This document shows positions 26,188 through 34,066 of a stretch of 64,000 bases of DNA, piece after piece. Source of the DNA: Woeseiaceae bacterium (lineage in GTDB: Bacteria > Pseudomonadota > Gammaproteobacteria > Steroidobacterales > Woeseiaceae). Under the pieces are notes generated by a model. That model was not told the DNA's origin. It saw only the letters and a program-made list of their open reading frames with translations, and did not search any database. The position numbers and the translations under genes were made by a program. Within the stretch, counting starts at the first letter, position 1. Every line of letters begins with the position of its first letter. The stretch spans positions 1 through 64,000 of the forward strand of contig JAJFKU010000062.1 of the NCBI GenBank assembly GCA_021773035.1, in the 5' to 3' direction.

Positions 26188-27227
26188 GCAAGGTAGTGGA
26201 CATCAGCGCCAACGAAGAACGGATGGACACAGCGAGTCGATGGATACTCCGCATGGACAAGGGCTTGAGCGACACGGAACAGGCCGAATTGCGGGACTGG
26301 ATGGCGGCGCACCCGAAGAACGCTGGGCGCCTACTGTCGATGGCGGAGCGCTGGGACAAGATGGAAGACATGTCACGTTTGGCGGCGTTGTTTCCTGAAG
26401 AGGGTACGGTGCCGATAAAGGCCCGGCCGACTTTGCGTTGGGGCATAGCCGTCGCGACCGTGCTGGTGATTGCAACCGCTGCGGTCTGGTTGACGCCCAG
26501 GCTCGATACTGACCAGCCGAGCGGGACGGCAAGTATCGTCGACCATAACAACATCTTTGAAACCGCCATTGGCGAACAATCCACCGTGACGTTGTCGGAC
26601 GGCTCGGTGGTGGTGTTGAACACCAACAGTCTTGTTCACGTAGCGTACTCGGCGAATGCCCGCGTGCTTCGTTTACAACGCGGCGAGATGCATGTGGACG
26701 TCGCAGACGATGCGAGTCGGCCATTCAGCGTGATGGCAGGCGACAGGATCGTGCAGGCAGTGGGTACCGCATTCAGCGTCGAGATTACTGACGACAAGAA
26801 AATCGAGTTAGTGGTCACGGAAGGCAAAGTCGTCGTCGGCATTCACACGCCGAGCAATGCGCCTAGTTCAATACCACCACTGCTAGCACAATCGTCGACC
26901 AATACCGTCGCTGCCGGCGAGGAGATGGTGTTGGGCGTGCCGGATGAAACTGCCACGCCTGTATCACCGGAAGAAATCGAAGTGAAGCTCTCGTGGCGAG
27001 AGGGTCGCTTGATCTTTAACGGTGAACCGTTGGAGGCGGCACTTGCTGAAGTCGAGCGCTACACAACAGTCGAGTTTGTCTTCATGGAAGACGGCATTAA
27101 AACGCGTGAGGTCACCGGTCGATTTCGCGCCGGTGATGTGGAAGGATTACTGATAGCGCTGCGCATTAACTTCGACATTACTCATGAGCGATCCGAAGAC
27201 GGTCGCGTGCTTTTGAGCAGTCTTTAA
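26184..27227 (+). CDS. FecR-family anti-sigma / signal transducer (locus B)
   Basis: The protein has 347 residues, like its locus A paralogue. It has an N-terminal sigma-binding region (ASRWILRMDKGLSDTEQAEL), one transmembrane helix (WGIAVATVLVIATAAVWL, about residues 76-94), the FecR core with IGEQSTVTLSDGSVVVLNTN and GTAFSVEITDDKKIELVVTEG, and a C-terminal STN-like domain from LSWREGRLIFNGEPLEAAL. It would transmit a periplasmic signal from the receptor to the sigma factor. It is coupled to the sigma gene by a 4-nt overlap. Confidence 0.92.
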   Translation: MSKVVDISANEERMDTASRWILRMDKGLSDTEQAELRDWMAAHPKNAGRLLSMAERWDKMEDMSRLAALFPEEGTVPIKARPTLRWGIAVATVLVIATAAVWLTPRLDTDQPSGTASIVDHNNIFETAIGEQSTVTLSDGSVVVLNTNSLVHVAYSANARVLRLQRGEMHVDVADDASRPFSVMAGDRIVQAVGTAFSVEITDDKKIELVVTEGKVVVGIHTPSNAPSSIPPLLAQSSTNTVAAGEEMVLGVPDETATPVSPEEIEVKLSWREGRLIFNGEPLEAALAEVERYTTVEFVFMEDGIKTREVTGRFRAGDVEGLLIALRINFDITHERSEDGRVLLSSL

Positions 27228-27257
27228 GCGCGTGTACGTATCGCCGTTATTGGATAA

Positions 27258-30098
27258 ATGAGCAAGTCGAAACTAAATTGTCAAAAAAACTTCATCGGGC
27301 TCGGGTGGAAAAAACAATGTGGCTCGTCGTTAGGGAGAACGCGGTATTTTCGCGTTGCTGACGATGTAGTTAGGCGACTGTTATTGGTGTTGGTTCTGTT
27401 GTGCTCAAGTGCAACGGGAAACGCAGAAGAAATAGACGCCGGCCCTCGGGTCCAATTTAATATTCCTCAGCAACGTGCAGACCTCGCGGTCACGGAGTTT
27501 GCTGAGCAAGCCGATCTAACGTTAATCGTCCCGCACGATTTGGTGCAGGACAAAGAAGCGCATGAATTGATCGGTACGTATTCGCTGCAAGAAGGCATCG
27601 ATCTTCTGCTTGCCGGTACCGGGTTAAGCCCCACGTTCAGCAATCGTATTGTGCTGAGTATTTCGGCCGACGGAACGTCGGTCGATCAGGGGGAAACCAT
27701 GGATATCAAGAAAAAGACAAATTTACTGGCTGTACTTGCAAGTGTATTTGCCGGTGGCGCGAACGCGCAAGAGGCGGCGGATCCAGCTGAAGATAAAGAG
27801 CAGCCGGTTGCCCTTGAGGAAATCATAGTTACGGGTTCGCACATCCGCGGGGCAGGGAATGCTGGATCGTCGATAATAACGTTCACTCGTGAGGACTTGC
27901 AGCATACTGGCATCGCGACAGTTCAAGAGCTGATGGAACGGCTACCACAAAATCTAGATGATATTAGCACCGATGGCGCGACTGGGACGGGCAACTCAGA
28001 CATATCGGCCGGGAACAACCAAGGCGTGTCGAGCATAAGCTTGCGGGGCCTCGGCCCGCAATCGACACTAGTTCTACTAAATGGCAAACGTCGACCAGGC
28101 ACGATTGAAGGCCGAGCAGTTGACATCTCAAATATCCCTCTAGCAATGATCGAACGTATTGAAGTCCTTACGGGCGGACACTCCGCTATTTATGGATCCG
28201 ACGCTGTGGCCGGTGTGGTCAACATAATTTTACGCAATGATTATGAGGGAGCGGAAACGCAAATTTATGCTGGAGACGCGTCCAATGGTGGCGACCGGAA
28301 AGAGTTAACCCAGGTGTTCGGCAAGTCATTCGAGCGTGGAAACATTACGGCTGCATACACATATTCGGACACCCAATCACTAGATGCGACAAATAGTGGT
28401 GCTGTTCGATTGCCCGCGACCAACGGAATAAATCCAATCCCAGGTGCTTGGACACTTATCCCGGATTCGGAAAAACACGCTTTGGTATTGAATGGCCATT
28501 ACCAGTTTACGGATGCTGTCGAGCTTTATGCTGATGCTCTTCTCACGAACAACAAGAACAACAATGTGTTTGGATTCGATTTCCGGGGATTGTTCGACGC
28601 ATCTACAAACTTCGATACCGACACCGACCAGTACAGCAGTGTGATCGGAGCACGCATTGACGCCGGACAATTTTGGCAATTCGATGTGTCACTCAATCAT
28701 GGTGTCGTTGACCAGACTCAGGACCTCCTTCAACTAGTAAGGGGAGCTGTTGGGATCGACCGAGTGGAAGCAAACGAGTCGTTGCTGTCGTCTCTATCCG
28801 TAATTGCCGATGGACCAGTAGGTTCTCTTGGCAATGTCGAAATTACGGGAGCAATTGGAGTTGAATTTCGTGAGGAAAACATTACGAGTACTAATACAAA
28901 CAAAAGTGACGGCGACATTACATCGCAGATCGAGTTGGCCCGGACCAGTAGGTCAGTATTTGCTGAAATAAATGCACCAATTGTCCAAGATGGCGGGCCT
29001 GGAATTCGGGCGCTGCAACTATCAATAGCAGGTCGATATGACGAATACACCGACGCTGGCAGTACGTTCAACCCTCAGGTTGGCGTACGATGGTCTCCCG
29101 TACATCGGCTCAACATAAGCGGATCGTATTCGACCGCGTATCGCGCACCTGATTTGTTTACGCAAAGCCGCATCGATAATTCACGAATCGAAACCGTGAG
29201 CGACCCACTATCATCGACTGGGACGTCCGATGTATTCATGCTCAATGGGGTTGTTCCCGACTTGCTCCCCGAAGAGGCGGATACATGGAGTCTTGGGTTC
29301 GAATTTGAACCTGTTACCGGCGTTAGAATTTCGGTCTCCTACTTCGATATTGAATACAAGGGCCGAATCGCTACACCGGCTTCAGGATCGGATCGTTTTT
29401 TGGTGCTGGAAAATGAGAACGTTTTTGAAGACCTGCTTACTCGCAATCCATCCGCGGCTGAGCTCGCGTCGGTTGACGACTTTCTAGTTGGCACAATTTT
29501 GTTTAACCGCACTGGAACTCCGTTTGACCCCGCTACGGAAAATATTGGCGATGTTTTTCCTGGCCTAGTTTTATTCGATAATCGCCAAAACAATGTCAGC
29601 ATTGACGCCATGAATGGCTATGACTTTAGTTTGTTATGGAATATTGACACCGGAAACGGAGACTTTGCTTTCGGTATCGATGGTGTCCGCTACCTTGACT
29701 ATCACAGCAAGATCACCGCAACAGGCCCAGCAATCGATCAGCTAGACCGTGTCGGTAAACTGGTGAAGCTAAAAGCGCGAGCGCATGCGGGGTGGAAAGG
29801 AGAGGCATTCAGCACTTTCGCATATGTGAATTATGTTGACAGCTACGAAAATACTTTTTCTGATCCAATTTCAGAAATAGAGTCATGGACGACAGTCGAT
29901 TTGACCCTTCGCTTTGATAGTTCAGCGCTTGTCGATCGCGGATTATTTGCCGACACTTCGATTACGTTAGGTCTTAACAATGCACTTGATGAGAAACCGC
30001 CTGAGTTTGTACAAGCGGAGAACGGATTGGGACACGATCCGATTAATTCAAATGCCTTGGGCCGATTTATCTCCTTACGCTATGTAAAGTCCTGGTAG
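27258..30098 (+). CDS. TonB-dependent receptor with N-terminal STN signalling domain (locus B)
   Basis: Up to 946 residues. The hydrophobic signal segment RRLLLVLVLLCSSATGNAEE comes after 35-40 residues that are unlikely to be translated, because the ECF promoter motif at 27307-27330 lies inside them. The true start is probably a TTG or GTG near 27384. An STN domain follows with PQQRADLAVTEFAEQADLTL, then a TonB-box-like EEIIVTGSHIRGAG, a plug with LRGLGPQSTLVLLNGKR and a barrel ending in YVKSW. The STN domain is nearly the same as in the locus A receptor, while the barrel differs more, which fits a different but related ligand. Confidence 0.9.
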   Translation: MSKSKLNCQKNFIGLGWKKQCGSSLGRTRYFRVADDVVRRLLLVLVLLCSSATGNAEEIDAGPRVQFNIPQQRADLAVTEFAEQADLTLIVPHDLVQDKEAHELIGTYSLQEGIDLLLAGTGLSPTFSNRIVLSISADGTSVDQGETMDIKKKTNLLAVLASVFAGGANAQEAADPAEDKEQPVALEEIIVTGSHIRGAGNAGSSIITFTREDLQHTGIATVQELMERLPQNLDDISTDGATGTGNSDISAGNNQGVSSISLRGLGPQSTLVLLNGKRRPGTIEGRAVDISNIPLAMIERIEVLTGGHSAIYGSDAVAGVVNIILRNDYEGAETQIYAGDASNGGDRKELTQVFGKSFERGNITAAYTYSDTQSLDATNSGAVRLPATNGINPIPGAWTLIPDSEKHALVLNGHYQFTDAVELYADALLTNNKNNNVFGFDFRGLFDASTNFDTDTDQYSSVIGARIDAGQFWQFDVSLNHGVVDQTQDLLQLVRGAVGIDRVEANESLLSSLSVIADGPVGSLGNVEITGAIGVEFREENITSTNTNKSDGDITSQIELARTSRSVFAEINAPIVQDGGPGIRALQLSIAGRYDEYTDAGSTFNPQVGVRWSPVHRLNISGSYSTAYRAPDLFTQSRIDNSRIETVSDPLSSTGTSDVFMLNGVVPDLLPEEADTWSLGFEFEPVTGVRISVSYFDIEYKGRIATPASGSDRFLVLENENVFEDLLTRNPSAAELASVDDFLVGTILFNRTGTPFDPATENIGDVFPGLVLFDNRQNNVSIDAMNGYDFSLLWNIDTGNGDFAFGIDGVRYLDYHSKITATGPAIDQLDRVGKLVKLKARAHAGWKGEAFSTFAYVNYVDSYENTFSDPISEIESWTTVDLTLRFDSSALVDRGLFADTSITLGLNNALDEKPPEFVQAENGLGHDPINSNALGRFISLRYVKSW
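27307..27330 (+). promoter_or_regulatory. Predicted ECF promoter for TonB receptor B
   Basis: GGAAAAA, a 12-nt spacer and GTCGT correspond to the other three motif copies. In both receptors a conserved Val-Ala-Asp coding triplet lies exactly 24 nt after the second box, so the promoter and downstream region are homologous. Confidence 0.6.
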
Positions 30099-30353
30099 GT
30101 CTCGTATTCTCATTTACTGATCGCGCGGGTCTTCGGTCAGCGTGGCAAGGAGTTGGTCGACCTCGACTCCGAATATGCCAGCACCTTGGCATGATTCATG
30201 CTGCTCTAACATCACAAATATGGCGATGCCGCACCGCGGCTCCGGTACTTTCTAAGTTATTCCAGTCATGACTCAGAAAATGGGCCCGGTCAAAATACAG
30301 CTTGGTAGTGAAACTATTCTAGAACATACGCCTAACAATGAGGGGTCAACGAA

Positions 30354-32981
30354 ATGATTGAAACAAAGTGGCGCAGTTATCAGAAAATATGGGCATCTCA
30401 TTTCCTGCGAGATGTTGGTCCCCTGTTTATTTTCGCATGTTTACTTCAACCTGCCGCTGCACAAAACTCTGCAGTACAGCAGGGAAAATCTGCCGCCAAA
30501 CGGGCACTGACAATTGCGGATTCCATCCAAATGAGGCGAATAATTGATCTTGAAAAGCCTGCATACCTCGGCATCGAGGGGCCGGTGGAGCATTTCGATC
30601 TTTCTCAGGATGGGCGACATTTTTTCGTTGTCACCCGAAAAGGCAACACAAAATCGGGCCTTAATGAATATGAATTGTTACTGTATAAGACAGCGGAGGT
30701 GCTGGAATTCGTCAATAATGCAAACGCGCTGCAGTTACCGTCCGGCCGCACCTTAGCTCAATTCTCAACTTCTTCCGAGTATGGACTGCAACGTCAGCAC
30801 GCGATACATGCGGCCAGGTGGCTGCCTGACAACCAGACCATTTTGTTTATCGGCGATACGGGGGCGGATCCCGGTCAAATCTATAGTATCGACATAGAAA
30901 CAAAGGAGTTCAGGCAGCGAACCTTTCACTCTAGGGCGATCGTCGCATTCGACGTGGATTCTCAATCACGCTCACTACTGTTCTTATCGACGCTCCCAAA
31001 TCTCCATGAAGATCGAAACAAGACGAGTCTTGTCGTAGGCACAGAATGGATATCCAATCTAGCGAATATGAATAGAGAGAGACTATCTTCTTCTCTGCAG
31101 TTTCAATTCTACTACCTACCGCCCGGTTATGTTAGCGACGCTCGACCAGTGGGCAAACCGTACTTCGGCGGTATAAAAAATGGCCAAGATTTTTGGCTAT
31201 CCCCCGATGGTTTGAAGGCAATTGTCGTTCTACCTTACAATGATCGTGTTCCCGATGGTGTACTAAATTACCTACCGATAGCTGAAAGCAATTATATCAG
31301 CGAAACCGTAAAGAATTTTGACAAGGATTTCATGAAACTGAACAATTCTCATTTTGCTCAATTTCAACTATTGGATCTGCAGACAGGAGAACTCGACCAA
31401 ATTCTTAAAGGTGCTCCAATTGGAAAGAATATTTCAAGGTATGGAGCTATGTGGCTTCCGGATGGTGAGAAAGTCGTTTTGGCCAACACATTCCTGCCCA
31501 AAGGCGACTCCAGCGCTTCAGAGTGGCAGAGGCGCCGAGAGTCCCCAGCTATTGCCGAGTACGATGTCCGCACAGCGGAGATTACGCGAATTGAAGATCT
31601 AGCAGTGCCAATCGTTCAAGGGGCGAGCTTTCAAAGTGCGCCAACCACTTTCAATAGATTGTCAATGAATGCTGATGGGTTGCTAACGATCAGCTTCCAG
31701 AAAAGTATTGCAATTGGAATGCAGATGGAGGCACTGGAAGAAAACGAACTCACAAAGTCATATGAAAATATTAATGGTCGTTGGGTTTCGCTTGCCGGCC
31801 TAAGAATAGAACATGAAACTGTCGTGCCGCGACTGCTGTTATCCATTCGGGAAGATATGAGCACAGCACCAGAAGTGTTTGCGATTGACACAAAGACCGG
31901 AACTGGAAGGATTATCACGGATCTGAATCCGCAATTCAGGGATCTGACATTCGGAAAAGTGGAGAGATTACACTGGACCGATGTCGAATCGCGGGGATGG
32001 CAGGGACGGCTATTTTATCCGCCCAAATTCGAACGTGACAGGAAGTATCCACTTGTAATTCAAACCCGAGGTCTTCGCGAAAATCAGTTCACAATGGATG
32101 GTACGTTGCCGGTTGGCTCATTCGCTGCCCAAGCGTTGGCAAATAGTGACATGCTAGTCCTTCAAGTTATTAGAATTGGTCAAGTAAAAAATATTGATAT
32201 GGCGATTGCAGGAACACCGGCCGAACTGGTGGCGCACAGGCAGGGTATTGAATCAGCTATTGACAAGTTGGACCGCATGGAATTGATCGATCGGCACAAA
32301 GTCGGAATTTTAGGATACAGCCGCTCCGGTTATTATGTGGATGATACGATTTTATTTTCCGACTATGAATTTGCCGCAGCGATAGTCACAGACGCATCTT
32401 CTCTTGGCTTGGGCTATCTTTCTCAGCTTTATGGACTGGGTGCCCCAGGCATGCGGAGAGTAGAAAAGATTCATGGAGATTTCATGCCGTGGGGCGATTC
32501 GCTATTGGAGCTGGCATCCCGTACGACAACGTTCAATCTGGATAGGATCAAAACTCCAATTCGGATGGAATATTATTTGCACAACGTAAACTATGCAGGG
32601 CATTGGTGGGAGCAGTACGTTCTGCTACGCCGTATGCACAAACCAGTTGAACTGGTACTCTTTCCCAAGGCTAACCATATACCTATAAGCCCAAGAGTGC
32701 GTGTCGATTCGATGGGGGGAAGCGTCGATTGGTTCGCCTTTTGGCTTAAGGGAGAAGAGGACCCGGACCCCCGTAAAGCTGAGCAATATCAGCGTTGGCG
32801 CACGATGCGCGATCAGCAGGCGAAGAGCGAGATCGCGGCGAATAGGGCGCGTCAGTGGCGTAAGGAAAAGGCATCACGCCGGAAAGCAGCCGATGCATGG
32901 CTGGACACCAAGGAAGGAAAGGCTGCGGCTGAAGCAGCCGCGCTGGAACTAGCGAGCGACCTCGACGATTCAATGGATTGA
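30354..32981 (+). CDS. S9-family hydrolase, lasso-peptide isopeptidase-like (locus B)
   Basis: The 875-residue secreted protein has a signal peptide (GPLFIFACLLQPAAAQ), a propeller-like half and an alpha/beta-hydrolase half with GYSRSG (Ser about 656) and a probable His in KANH (about 775). SIREDMSTAPEVFAIDTKTG, TDLNPQFRDLTFGKVE and VDWFAFWLKGEEDPDPRKAEQ are family signatures that I associate with Atxe2-type lasso isopeptidases. A GGGG ribosome-binding site lies 8 nt before ATG 30354. The C-terminal tail is long and Ala/Glu-rich. The gap 30099-30353 to the receptor shows no clear promoter or terminator, so it may be co-transcribed. Confidence 0.72.
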   Translation: MIETKWRSYQKIWASHFLRDVGPLFIFACLLQPAAAQNSAVQQGKSAAKRALTIADSIQMRRIIDLEKPAYLGIEGPVEHFDLSQDGRHFFVVTRKGNTKSGLNEYELLLYKTAEVLEFVNNANALQLPSGRTLAQFSTSSEYGLQRQHAIHAARWLPDNQTILFIGDTGADPGQIYSIDIETKEFRQRTFHSRAIVAFDVDSQSRSLLFLSTLPNLHEDRNKTSLVVGTEWISNLANMNRERLSSSLQFQFYYLPPGYVSDARPVGKPYFGGIKNGQDFWLSPDGLKAIVVLPYNDRVPDGVLNYLPIAESNYISETVKNFDKDFMKLNNSHFAQFQLLDLQTGELDQILKGAPIGKNISRYGAMWLPDGEKVVLANTFLPKGDSSASEWQRRRESPAIAEYDVRTAEITRIEDLAVPIVQGASFQSAPTTFNRLSMNADGLLTISFQKSIAIGMQMEALEENELTKSYENINGRWVSLAGLRIEHETVVPRLLLSIREDMSTAPEVFAIDTKTGTGRIITDLNPQFRDLTFGKVERLHWTDVESRGWQGRLFYPPKFERDRKYPLVIQTRGLRENQFTMDGTLPVGSFAAQALANSDMLVLQVIRIGQVKNIDMAIAGTPAELVAHRQGIESAIDKLDRMELIDRHKVGILGYSRSGYYVDDTILFSDYEFAAAIVTDASSLGLGYLSQLYGLGAPGMRRVEKIHGDFMPWGDSLLELASRTTTFNLDRIKTPIRMEYYLHNVNYAGHWWEQYVLLRRMHKPVELVLFPKANHIPISPRVRVDSMGGSVDWFAFWLKGEEDPDPRKAEQYQRWRTMRDQQAKSEIAANRARQWRKEKASRRKAADAWLDTKEGKAAAEAAALELASDLDDSMD

Positions 32982-33136
32982 ATCAATACGGCCCCATTCT
33001 GCAATTGCACGTATTGTAGAGCGGTTGTCAAGCAATCGCTTAAGATATCAGAATCTATCAAGAGCAAGAAATAGGGCATAGTTTCCAATGCGTTCCAACA
33101 CGACTCAATTGGCAACTCGATCCTCATTGAGAGTTG

Positions 33137-33185
33137 TGTCCGTCTTCAAGCAAATGGAACATACGTAGCGATTATTTAGCGGAGA
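33137..33185. repeat. Solo IS end relic (49 bp)
   Basis: The sequence from TGTCCGTCTTCAAG to TTTAGCGGAGA matches the left end of the IS element (22955-23003) at 45 of 49 positions and in the same orientation. No transposase gene is attached. It lies immediately before a broken isopeptidase gene, as the IS itself lies before another. Confidence 0.7.
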
Positions 33186-33190
33186 CGGTA

Positions 33191-33720
33191 AAAGCAGGTA
33201 GGTCCTCCTGGTGCCGGTACCGATGATCGCTGGCAACAATTTTCTCCGGAGTTCCACGCCAGTCAAATTGATATCCCAATCCTTGTACAAGTTGCTGACC
33301 ATGAACTTATATGGTCAGCGCCTTCTATTGGTACTCTTATCGACGCCAGCTTTTTCGGATACATTCGCCTATTTGGCTCCAGGGGGGATATGGGGTATCT
33401 CGAAAAATTGCTCGGCAACAAAGTCGGCGATGTTCAGGGCACGCTCAATTCGCCGCTCCTGTATTCGAATAATCTGGACAAAGTAAAAACGCCGCTGCGG
33501 ATTGAAAAATACATGGAAGGCATCAATTATTCGGGGCATTATTGGGATTAATACGCACTCTTGAAACGTCTCAATAAACCGGTTGAGTATATTCTCTATC
33601 CTCAAGGCCATCACGTAAACATCAATCCGGATTTGGTGATGGCCTCTTCCGGCGGAAGCGTCGACTGGTTCGCGTTCTGGCTCAAGGGTGAAGAAGACTC
33701 AGATCCGGCCAAAGCCGATT
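33191..33720 (+). pseudogene. Hybrid isopeptidase-like pseudogene
   Basis: In one frame the first part reads GPPGAGTDDRWQQFSPEFHA and IPILVQVADHEL, like the Asp-bearing loop of an S9 hydrolase. The next part jumps back to an earlier region, LIDASFFGYIRLFGSRGD, equivalent to TDASSLGLGYLSQLYG in the locus B enzyme. It then follows that enzyme (KVKTPLRIEKYMEGINYSGHYWD) to a TAA at 33549 where the paralogue has a Gln codon. Beyond the stop the frame stays homologous to VDWFAFWLKGEEDSDP. It is therefore a fusion of two hydrolase genes, later inactivated by a nonsense change. Confidence 0.75.
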
Positions 33721-33723
33721 CGC

Positions 33724-33895
33724 GGAATGTTCGAAGACCGCTTCAACGGCCTGACGCTCGCGTTTCTATTGGCTGGATTGGTGGCTGTGGGATAGCAATT
33801 GCGGCGGGACCACAAGCGCCTGCTCGGCATCTGACTAGCACACAAGATCTCTCAGTATTCATCTCAACTATCGATAACATTGCTTCTCGTTAGTG
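33724..33895 (+). repeat. Duplicated segment, copy 2 (pseudogene end plus dif-like site)
   Basis: This matches 716-887. It would encode MFEDRFNGLTLAFLLAGLVAVG, then a TAG in place of the Arg codon, then QLRRDHKRLLGI. It is joined directly to the hybrid isopeptidase pseudogene and ends in the dif-like palindrome. Confidence 0.75.
33866..33895. repeat. dif-like palindrome, copy 3
   Basis: The left arm AACTATCGATAA and centre CATTGC are intact, while the right arm TTCTCGTTAGTG has decayed. It shares its centre and orientation with the copy at 25411. From here to 34066 I see no gene. Confidence 0.45.
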
Positions 33896-34066
33896 GACGG
33901 CCGGACTCACTAACTAATGCACAGAAGTTAGTCAGTTACTTTGTCTCTAATCGATGTACGCGATGGCAAAATTCCGGTTCTCGCTTCTATGTCATTGGGG
34001 GCTGGGCAAAACTACTATTTGAAATCGAACAGATACGTCTCCGAATGACCAACAAAAGGCTAGCCT

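Noticed and set aside
5550..32981. Complete lasso-peptide biosynthetic gene cluster
   Set aside because: No precursor-like small gene, transglutaminase-like protease or asparagine-synthetase-like cyclase was found near the hydrolase loci.
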